Below, in pieces: positions 7,078-15,840 of a DNA stretch of 15,840 nucleotides. Source of the DNA: Candidatus Dechloromonas phosphorivorans (GTDB lineage: Bacteria > Pseudomonadota > Gammaproteobacteria > Burkholderiales > Rhodocyclaceae); NCBI GenBank assembly GCA_016714975.1, contig JADKBR010000014.1, positions 1-15,840 of the forward strand, given 5' to 3'. Each line of letters opens with the position of its first letter. Within the stretch, counting starts at the first letter, position 1. The notes beneath the pieces were generated by a model. That model saw only the letters and a program-made list of their open reading frames with translations, was not told the origin of the DNA and ran no database searches. Both the position numbers and the translations under genes were made by a program.

Positions 7078-8100
7078 CTACACGAGTTTCGCCCGCATCA
7101 GCTCTGCCCGCATGTAAGCGTAGAAGACCGGTGCGACGGCAATTCCCGGGACGCCGAACGCCGCCTCCATGACCAGCATGGCGAGCAGCATTTCCCAGGC
7201 CCTGGCGCTGACCTGATGGCCGAGAATCTTCGCAGACAGGAAGTATTCGCCCTTGTGCAGCAGGACCAGAAATACCAGCGAGGCGAGCGCGGCGCTGAAC
7301 GATACCGAGGCGCTGACCACGACGATGACGGTGTTCGAGATCAGGTTGCCGACGACCGGGAGGATCCCGACGATCAGGGTCACAGCCAGCATCGTCTTGA
7401 TGAAGGGCAGATGGACCCCCGCCGCGGGCAGGATAATCGCCAGATAGATGCCGGTCAGGGTCGTGTTGATCAGGGAGATCTTGCCCTGGCCGATCACCAC
7501 GCGACCAAAGGCGTCATGGAAGACCGCCGCGCGTTCGCGCAGGGCTTTTGCCAACGGCTTGCGGTCGGGTGCCTCGCTGCTCGCGCTGACCGCGATCATG
7601 GCGCCGAGGATGCCGCCGATCAGGATGTGCACAACGGTCACGCCAACTTCCTTGCCGACGCCCCGCACCTCGGCGCTGTGCGCCTGCAGCCATGTAACAA
7701 CCGCGACCTTGATTTCGTCGCCGGAAGCCGGCAGGCGTTCGGTAATCCAGGCCGGGAGCGTAGCGTTGGCTCCGTCGATGATTTCCGCCATTCTTGCCCA
7801 CAACTGCGGCAACCCGGCCGTGTCCCCGCTTTTCAGGTGGTAGAGCAAGGCAAAGGCGCCGGCGCTGACCGCCGCCACGACCACTGCGGCGACGATGGCG
7901 GTCGCTGCGATGCGGGCTGCCCGACCGGAGAACAAGCGAGCCAGCAGCGGCGCGAGCTTGTGGATCAGCGTATAGACCAGCATGCCGGCGAACAGTGCTG
8001 ACACGAGCTTGAGGTGGACGGTGCCAAGAAGGATCGCCACGGCGATCAGGTAGCTGGCGGTCTGGACAGGGGTGGGTTTCATTGGTCGCTGCACAGTCAT
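7078..8100 (-). CDS. AI-2E family (PerM/TqsA-type) permease
   Basis: A 340-residue inner-membrane protein with the AI-2E transporter layout. N-terminal membrane segments lie at about 15-45 (TASYLIAVAILLG, LVSALFAGMLVYTL) and 63-87 (AATAIVAAVVVAAVSAGAFA). A soluble stretch (about 90-150) follows, then segments at 152-172 (GVTVVHILIGGILGAMIAV), 208-230, 234-262 with the family motif GILPVVGNLISNT (245-257), 265-283 and 302-330 ending PVFYAYMRAEL. Members export autoinducer-2 (TqsA), act as Na+/H+ antiporters, or are of unknown function; sequence alone does not decide. Given the DUF1538 operon downstream, an ion-exchange role is attractive but inferred. No strong ribosome site precedes the ATG at 8100; a second ATG at 8082 is an alternative. 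Confidence 0.85.
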   Translation of the reverse strand: MTVQRPMKPTPVQTASYLIAVAILLGTVHLKLVSALFAGMLVYTLIHKLAPLLARLFSGRAARIAATAIVAAVVVAAVSAGAFALLYHLKSGDTAGLPQLWARMAEIIDGANATLPAWITERLPASGDEIKVAVVTWLQAHSAEVRGVGKEVGVTVVHILIGGILGAMIAVSASSEAPDRKPLAKALRERAAVFHDAFGRVVIGQGKISLINTTLTGIYLAIILPAAGVHLPFIKTMLAVTLIVGILPVVGNLISNTVIVVVSASVSFSAALASLVFLVLLHKGEYFLSAKILGHQVSARAWEMLLAMLVMEAAFGVPGIAVAPVFYAYMRAELMRAKLV

Positions 8101-8449
8101 GAGGTGAATGGTCGCTGGCGCGCCACTCTTCGTGGTCGAATTTGCCGACTGGACTTGGATTTCGCCATCTTAACGACTTTCGTCAATTGTGGCGTTGATG
8201 CGCGCCTCTGACGTGTCACTCCAGCCGGGCCAGTCGTTGATTCCGTGGCGGAATCCCCTGTCCCGCAACTGGCGGGTCGAGAGCGAGCCTCTGACGAGGC
8301 GGACCGCATTCGCGCGGGCGCGATGGCGTTTGACCCAGACCGTGCACTGCCGCATAATCCGCCGCCAGTACGCTGGCAAATCCGGCGTTGTTCCGGCCAT
8401 GCCAATTCGCCTGCAGCACAACTACATCTGATTGGGGGGAAACCGGCGC
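8101..8449. other. 349-bp divergent intergenic region
   Basis: This lies between the AI-2E permease start (minus) and the first CNNM/CorC gene (plus). It holds the strong plus-strand promoter at 8330-8358 and a near-perfect inverted repeat, TTAACGA-CTT-TCGTCAA (about 8170-8186, one mismatch). A minus-strand frame of about 76 codons (8400-8170) crosses it; its short arginine-rich product has a vague look of DUF1127 proteins but lacks a good ribosome site, so I do not call it. Confidence 0.5.
8330..8358 (+). promoter_or_regulatory. Sigma70 promoter of the CNNM/CorC pair
   Basis: TTGACC (8330-8335) and CATAAT (8353-8358) are separated by 17 bases, close to consensus. Transcription would start near 8365, leaving a leader of about 85 bases before the first gene. 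Confidence 0.7.
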
Positions 8450-9826
8450 ATGGATGCTGTACTCTGGTTCGAACTGGCCCTTTTTGTCGTCCTGCTCGGT
8501 TTTTCGGGTTTCTTCTCGAGCACCGAAACGTCGCTGTTCTCGTTGAGCTCGTTCCAGCTCGACCGGATGCGCTCTGCCAAGCATCCGCGCATCGGCCTCA
8601 TCGAGCGCCTGCGCAGCGAGCCGCGGCGACTGATCGTCACCATCCTGATCGGCAACGAGTTCGTCAATGTCTCGGCGTCGGTGATCTCGGCGGCGATGGT
8701 CATCCACCTGTTCGGCGCCGAGAACGAGATGATCAACCTGCTGGTCATGGTGCCGATCCTGCTGCTGTTCGGCGAGATCACGCCGAAGGTGCTGGCGATC
8801 CGCAACAACGTCGCCTTCGCCAGCGTCGAGGCCCGGCCGATCGACCTCTTTGCCCGCCTGATCACGCCGCTGCGCGAGGTCATCCGCTACGTCTCCGATT
8901 TCTTCATCACGCTGATCGTCGGCAAGCAGCGCTCGCAAGGCAACCTGGTTACCAAGGACATGCTGCGCACGCTGGTGCACGACGCGCTCGGCGAAGGCGC
9001 CCTCGACAGCGACGAAGCGCAATACATCGAGAAGATCTTCGACTTCGGCAACAAGTCGTTGCGCGACATCATGCGGCCGCGCTCCGACATCCAGTTCCTT
9101 TCGGCCGACCTGCCGATGGCCGACCTGCTCGCCCAGATCAAGGCCGCCCGCCAGTCGCGTTACCCGGTTTTCAAGGGGCGCCGCGACACCATCCTCGGCA
9201 TCCTGTACACGCGCGACCTGCTCGGCGTCGATCTCGCCAAGCTCGAGCGCGACCCGCAGGGGTTGCGCAAGCTGTTGCGGCAGCCGAATTTCTTCCCCGA
9301 ATCGAAGCCGGCGCTGGAACTGTTCCACACTTTCCGCCAGCGACAGCTGTCATTCGCGCTGTGCGTCGACGAATACGGCGGCGTGACCGGCCTGGTGACC
9401 ATGGAAGACCTGCTCGAGTGCGTCTTCGGCGAGATCGCCAGCCCTTCCGACACCGAGGTGGTCAGCCAGCACCTGGTCGGCGAACTCGTCGACGGGCGCC
9501 GGCTGATCGACGCCGGCATCTCGCTCGCGGACTTCAACCGTGAATTCGCGGTCAGCCTGGGCAGCCAGGAAGTCGAAACCCTGGCCGGCGCGCTGCTCGA
9601 GGCCTTCGGCGAGCTCCCGGCGGCCGGCGCGACGATCGAGCTGTGCGGGCTCGGTTTCACAGTCGACGGCGTCGAACACAACCGCATCACGCGCGTCCTC
9701 GTCGAGCGCCTGCCGGAACCCGTGGTTCCGGTGGAGACGGCCGGCGACCCGGAGGAAGCAGCCGGAGCGCAACCCATGCCCAATGGATCGCAACCCCGCG
9801 AGCCGGGCCAGAGGGAGGGCGCGTAA
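8450..9826 (+). CDS. CNNM/CorC (HlyC/CorC) family membrane protein, first paralogue
   Basis: A 458-residue inner-membrane protein with the order CNNM/DUF21 membrane domain, CBS pair, CorC_HlyC domain. The N-terminal helix leads into GFSGFFSSTETSLFSLS (17-33). LIGNEFVNVSASVISAAMV (66-84) and LLLFGEITPKVLAI (104-117) form the conserved ion-path region. CBS repeats span about 205-330, including IMRPRSDI (207-214), SRYPVFKGRRDTILGILYTR (236-255) and VDEYGGVTGLVTMEDLLE (306-323). The acidic CorC_HlyC domain (about 340-422) ends IELCGLGFTVDGVEHNRI. A tail of about 35 residues rich in Pro, Glu and Gln follows. Relatives act in magnesium/cobalt efflux (CorB/CorC, MpfA) or polyamine export (PaeA). The ATG at 8450 is chosen because GGGGGGA lies 9 bases upstream. 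Its stop directly abuts the next start. Confidence 0.92.
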   Translation: MDAVLWFELALFVVLLGFSGFFSSTETSLFSLSSFQLDRMRSAKHPRIGLIERLRSEPRRLIVTILIGNEFVNVSASVISAAMVIHLFGAENEMINLLVMVPILLLFGEITPKVLAIRNNVAFASVEARPIDLFARLITPLREVIRYVSDFFITLIVGKQRSQGNLVTKDMLRTLVHDALGEGALDSDEAQYIEKIFDFGNKSLRDIMRPRSDIQFLSADLPMADLLAQIKAARQSRYPVFKGRRDTILGILYTRDLLGVDLAKLERDPQGLRKLLRQPNFFPESKPALELFHTFRQRQLSFALCVDEYGGVTGLVTMEDLLECVFGEIASPSDTEVVSQHLVGELVDGRRLIDAGISLADFNREFAVSLGSQEVETLAGALLEAFGELPAAGATIELCGLGFTVDGVEHNRITRVLVERLPEPVVPVETAGDPEEAAGAQPMPNGSQPREPGQREGA

Positions 9827-11074
9827 ATGTCCGACATCTGGATTACCGCCCTGCTGATGGTCGTTTGCCTGATCGCCGAGGGATTCTTCTCGGGATCGGA
9901 GCTCGGCGTCGTCAGCGCCGACCGCATGAAGCTGCGCCATGACGCCGCCAAGGGCTCGCGTGGCGCGCGCCTGGCCCTCGAGATGCTCGAGAAACGGCCG
10001 GAGTGGCTGCTGTCGACGACCCTGGTCGGGACCAATATCGCAGTGGTCGCCAACTCGACCATCGCCACCGCGCTGATGATCGAGCTGTTCGGTGAGGCCG
10101 GCAGCTGGCTGGCCGTGATCCTGGTTGCCCCGCTGATCTGGGTGTTCGGCGAGATCGTCCCGAAGAGCGTCTTCCAGCAGCGCGCCGATACGGTCACACC
10201 CTACGTGATCTACATCCTGCGCTTTTTCTCGATCGTCTTCTGGCCGATCCTGATCATCTTCGTCACGCTGTCGAAATTCCTCTCGCGCATCGCCGGCAGC
10301 AGCGCCGAGCACAACCCGTTCACCCTGCGCGAGCAGATCCAGAGCATGGTGCAGATGCCGCCGCAGGAGGGCGGCGACATCCAGGCGACCGAAAAGACGA
10401 TGATCCGGCGCATGTTCAATTTCTCCGAAACCGCGGTCTCCAAGGTCATGGTGCCGCTGATCGACATCACCGCCGTCGACAGGAAATGCACGGTCGGCGA
10501 GGCGGTGCGCCTGGCGGTGGAAAGTTCGCATGTCCGACTGCCGGTCTTCGACGGGCGGATCGACCGCGTGGTCGGCGTGCTCAACACCATGGACCTGCTC
10601 GGCGTGGACGGATCTTCGCCGATCGCGCCTTTCATCAGTCCGACGCGCTACGTTCCGTCCAGCAAGAGCGCCGAGTCGATGCTCGTCGAACTGCGCAAGG
10701 ACGGTGACGCGATGGCGGTGGTGATGGACGAGTTCGGCGGTGCCGAGGGCATCGTCACGATCGAGGACATCATCGAGGAAGTGGTCGAGGACATCCAGGA
10801 CGAATACGACCGCCAGGAAAAGCCGGCCGGCTGGCTGAAGAAACTCGGCCACCATGACTACCTGGTCAGCGCCCGCGCCGATCCGGCGATGCTGGCCGAG
10901 AAGCTCGGGCTGAAGCTGCCCGGCGAGGGCAGCTACGACACGCTCTCCGGCTTCATTCTCGAGTTTGCCCACGAGATTCCCGCGCCCGGCACGACGATCG
11001 AAGTCGAAGGCATCAAATTCACCGTCCAGCGCGCGACGCCGCAGGTCATCCAGGAAGTGCAGATACGCTGGTAG
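9827..11074 (+). CDS. CNNM/CorC (HlyC/CorC) family membrane protein, second paralogue
   Basis: A 415-residue protein with the same layout as the gene before it. The membrane domain includes AEGFFSGSELGVVSADR (17-33), TTLVGTNIAVVANSTIATAL (64-83) and WVFGEIVPKSVF (105-116). CBS repeats follow at about 203-325 (VMVPLIDITAVD, VRLPVFDGRIDRVVGVLNTM, VMDEFGGAEGIVTIEDIIE). The CorC_HlyC domain (about 335-412) carries DYLVSARADPAML and GTTIEVEGIKFTVQRATP. The two share motif order and spacing (FGEITPK and FGEIVPK both at 107-113) but are clearly diverged, so the duplication is old. TAA and ATG are contiguous (TAAATG) with GGGAGG just upstream, so translation is coupled. The pair may work as a hetero-oligomer; CNNM proteins dimerise. 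The substrate (Mg2+, Co2+ or an organic cation) is undecided. Confidence 0.92.
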   Translation: MSDIWITALLMVVCLIAEGFFSGSELGVVSADRMKLRHDAAKGSRGARLALEMLEKRPEWLLSTTLVGTNIAVVANSTIATALMIELFGEAGSWLAVILVAPLIWVFGEIVPKSVFQQRADTVTPYVIYILRFFSIVFWPILIIFVTLSKFLSRIAGSSAEHNPFTLREQIQSMVQMPPQEGGDIQATEKTMIRRMFNFSETAVSKVMVPLIDITAVDRKCTVGEAVRLAVESSHVRLPVFDGRIDRVVGVLNTMDLLGVDGSSPIAPFISPTRYVPSSKSAESMLVELRKDGDAMAVVMDEFGGAEGIVTIEDIIEEVVEDIQDEYDRQEKPAGWLKKLGHHDYLVSARADPAMLAEKLGLKLPGEGSYDTLSGFILEFAHEIPAPGTTIEVEGIKFTVQRATPQVIQEVQIRW

Positions 11075-11217
11075 CGGGCCCTGAGTTGCCGTGCGGACTA
11101 TGGCGTGAAGCCCACCGGCTTGCCCTGTGAGCGGGGGCCCGGTGACTTCTGGATCATGGATGGGAATGCGTTGGCAGCCATCGGCGGTGATGGTTTTTGC
11201 GCTTCTGGAGGTGGTGG

Positions 11218-12676
11218 TTGATCAACCGCTTTGCGTCGGTGCTCTACTTGCTTGGCATTCTGATCGCCGGCTTCGGCGTCCTGATGCTGATTCCGCTCGC
11301 CATCTCCTGGCTGAGCGCCGATGGCGCCCACAGCGCTTACGACGAGGCCGTGCTGATCACCTTTGCGGCAGGAACGCTCCTCGCTCTGTCGGTCCGCGGG
11401 CGAAGACGCGAAATGCACGTGCGCGAGAGCTTCCTGCTGGTCGCGCTGATCTGGTCGGTACTCCCGGCTTTCGGCGCGCTGCCCCTCTATCTGCACATCG
11501 AGGCCCTGTCGTGGACAGACGCGTATTTCGAGGCGGTTTCGGGGTTGACCGCAACCGGTGCGACGGTGCTCTCCGGGCTCGACGCATTGCCGCTTTCGAT
11601 CAACTTCTGGCGTACCTTCATGCATTGGGTCGGCGGCCTCGGCGTTGTCGTTCTCGCGATTGCCATCCTGCCGCTGCTGGGTTTCGGCGGACGCAGCATG
11701 CTCAAGGCCGAAGCGCCAAAGCCGATGAAGGATTCACATGTCGCGCCACGTATTGCCGAAACCGCCAAGGGGCTCTGGGTGGTCTACCTGATCCTTACGG
11801 CGGCGTGCGCCGTGGGACTGCTCCACGCCGGGATGGAGCCCTGGGATGCCTTGATGCATGCCTTCTCGATCATGGGACTCGGCGGTTTCTCGACCAAGGA
11901 TGCCAGCCTGGGTCACTTCGACAGCCTGGAGATCGAACTGATGGTGATGTTCTTCGCGCTGCTCGCCGGCATCAACTACAGCACGCACTTTCTCGCTTTC
12001 GCGAAACGCTCCCTGCCCCTACAGTTTCGACATCGAGGCGCATTACTTCCTCGGCTTCCTGGCGCTGAGCATTCTCGCGCTGTCGCTCTATCTGACGATG
12101 GATGCAATCTACGACGATTTCCTGACAACGCTGCGCTACGTTGCCTTTCATTCGATTTCGCTGGCCACTTCGCTGGGCTTTGCCACCACCGATTACGCCC
12201 AATGGCCCTTGTTCGCGCAGATGTGGATCCTGTTTCTCGGCAGTTTCGTCGCCTGCTCGGGTTCGGCCGGCGGCGGCATCAAGATGATCCGTGCCGTCAT
12301 CCTCTACAAGCAGGTGTTCCGCGAGCTGATGCGCGCCATGCATCCGCGCAGCGTGCAGACCGTCCGCTTCGGGAAGATGGCGATTCCCGACACTGTCCTG
12401 CACTCCATCCTCGGCTTCATGTTCATCTACGTGGTCACCATCGTCTCGCTGACGCTGCTGCTGATGGCGACCCATCTCGATCTCGTCACCTCTTTCTCGG
12501 CTGTCGTTGCCTGTCTCAACAACACCGGGCCCGGCCTCAACCTGGTCGGGCCGGCCACGACTTACGCCGTGCTGACCGACTTCCAGACCTGGGTATGCAC
12601 CTGGGCAATGCTGCTCGGACGCCTCGAGATCTTCACCCTGCTGGTCATCCTGATGCCCGCATTCTGGCGGCCCTAG
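11218..12676 (+). CDS. trkH: Trk potassium uptake protein TrkH, frameshifted as read
   Basis: Membrane subunit of the Trk K+ uptake system, normally gated by the cytosolic NAD-binding protein TrkA, which is not in this window. All four pore-loop signatures are present: SGLTATGATVL, IMGLGGFSTKD, SLATSLGFATTDYAQWP and CLNNTGPGL. The frame breaks at a CCCC run (12016-12019), after FLAFAKRSL. The second frame continues YSFDIEAHYFLGFLALS, and removing one C (or adding two bases) restores about 485 residues, the normal TrkH length. I choose the TTG at 11218 because GGAGG (11207-11211) lies 6 bases before it and the product then starts MINRFASVLYLLG, as in the family; a TTG at 11197 is the alternative. 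The gene ends in TAG at 12676. Probably intact in the organism. Confidence 0.9.
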
Positions 12677-12697
12677 GAAGCAGCCTCACGCTGCTTC
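12677..12697 (+). terminator. Hairpin directly after trkH
   Basis: The perfect 8-base stem GAAGCAGC (12677-12684) / GCTGCTTC (12690-12697) with a 5-base loop begins on the base after the trkH stop. There is no T-run, so it is either a weak terminator or a transcript-stabilising stem. Confidence 0.45.
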
Positions 12698-12724
12698 GCC
12701 GGTCTGGCAATGCCAGCAAGAAAC

Positions 12725-12742
12725 GGCGGGCCGGAACCCGCC
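12725..12742 (-). terminator. Hairpin after clpB
   Basis: GGCGGG (12725-12730) pairs with CCCGCC (12737-12742) across a 6-base loop, 25 bases past the clpB stop. On the minus strand it is followed by GTTTCTT, a short imperfect U-tract, consistent with a modest Rho-independent terminator in this convergent gap. Confidence 0.5.
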
Positions 12743-12766
12743 GATCTCAGGTTGGGACGACCGCGA

Positions 12767-15358
<2,592 letters not shown>

Positions 15359-15394
15359 GGCTGTCTCCCGGTGCGAATGTTTCTAATGTTCCCG

Positions 15395-15422
15395 AGATGC
15401 GGTCGCGGACGACGATTTCAAG
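15395..15422 (-). promoter_or_regulatory. Sigma32 heat-shock promoter of clpB
   Basis: On the minus strand CTTGAAA (15416-15422) is followed after 13 bases by CCGCATCT (15395-15402). This fits the RpoH pattern CTTGAAA, 13-15 bases, CCCCATNT, with one or two mismatches in the -10. It lies about 37 bases upstream of the clpB ATG, the expected place. Confidence 0.75.
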
Positions 15423-15635
15423 GCGCGACGGCACGAAAAATCAGCGGTCCGGAGTCTTCAACTGCGGCAAAGCCCCGGTGTCGGCGTGACAGCCAGCCCC
15501 GTGGTCCCGGCCCAGTTCACTGGATCGTAATGATCGCTGCGCCGTTCAAATGCGGCTCGTGAGCAGCGTCCCGCCAAACCTGCCGTTCGAACGCTCCGGC
15601 AAGCCTCTTGGCACGGATCGATTGCCGGGATCGGT

Positions 15636-15839
15636 TCAGCCGGGGGGAGAAGATTTGTCCGGCCGGGGATTTGGCTTCACTTCGGCGTCCGAGTGCATCG
15701 ATCGGAACAGGTAACCTGCCACCGCACCGATAATCCCGACCGATGCGGTGAGTTGCGTCTCGGTCTCCGCCATCAACACGAGCAGGATCGTCCCAAAGAC
15801 AATGCAGATGAGACCCGTGGCGCTGACCGCGTGGCACGG
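15636..15839 (-). CDS. C-terminal fragment of a small membrane protein (right edge)
   Basis: An open frame enters from the right edge and ends with TGA at 15636, giving 67 residues. The product has two hydrophobic stretches (ATGLICIVFGTILLVLMA and TASVGIIGAVAGYLFRSM) joined by the short hydrophilic link ETETQL, followed by a polar, proline-rich tail ending SSPPG. This pattern looks like a genuine two-helix membrane domain, unlike the overlapping frames. The family is unknown and the start lies outside the window. The gene shares orientation with clpB but is about 280 bases upstream, with clpB having its own promoter. Confidence 0.55.
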   Translation of the reverse strand, partial: PCHAVSATGLICIVFGTILLVLMAETETQLTASVGIIGAVAGYLFRSMHSDAEVKPNPRPDKSSPPG

Positions 15840-15840
15840 C

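Noticed and set aside
8170..8400. Possible 76-codon minus-strand small protein with a DUF1127-like look
   Set aside because: The resemblance is vague, there is no good ribosome site, and the region carries the promoter for the opposite-strand operon.
9350..10972. 540-codon minus-strand open frame
   Set aside because: It is antisense to the two CNNM/CorC genes and rich in Asp/Arg/His in the way of complementary GC-rich frames, with no family motif.
15517..15837. 106-codon minus-strand open frame at the right edge
   Set aside because: Its charged, low-complexity product looks like chance; an adjacent frame encodes a convincing two-helix membrane segment instead.

Overview
This is a high-GC (by eye well above 60%) bacterial chromosomal segment with tightly packed genes. 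The protein sequences (a YbdL-type methionine aminotransferase, MscL, ClpB, TrkH and paired CNNM/CorC proteins) look proteobacterial. My best guess is a betaproteobacterium of the Rhodocyclales type, but that is inference from sequence flavour and not a database result. I see no rRNA, tRNA, CRISPR array, insertion sequence or phage gene.

Layout. From 1 to 2123, on the minus strand, lies a probable operon in the order AbrB-type antitoxin, Doc toxin, mtnA, FucA-like class II aldolase (cut by the left edge). Diverging from it is a methionine aminotransferase (2261-3415, plus). Together these suggest salvage of methylthioadenosine and/or 5'-deoxyadenosine, with a toxin-antitoxin pair upstream in the same transcript. 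mscL follows (3492-3920) with a good sigma70 promoter and a bidirectional terminator.

From 6779 down to 4013, on the minus strand, is a four-gene operon: a double DUF1538 (UmpAB-like) membrane protein, a P-II-like protein, a CBS-pair protein and a 145-residue protein I do not recognise. This is the most novel-looking unit: an ion transporter candidate packaged with two types of small-ligand sensor. An AI-2E-family permease (8100-7078) lies upstream of it. On the plus strand, two directly abutting CNNM/CorC paralogues (8450-11074) share a strong promoter, followed by trkH (11218-12676). clpB (15358-12767, minus) has a recognisable sigma32 promoter. The C-terminus of a small membrane protein enters from the right edge.

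Much of the window concerns ion and osmotic balance: MscL, DUF1538, the AI-2E family, CNNM/CorC and TrkH.

Four genes (the aldolase, mtnA, doc and trkH) are each split by an apparent single frameshift, with well-conserved sequence on both sides. Because conservation continues past every break and two lie in short C or G runs, residual assembly or sequencing indels seem at least as likely as real gene decay. Coordinates for these four span both fragments.
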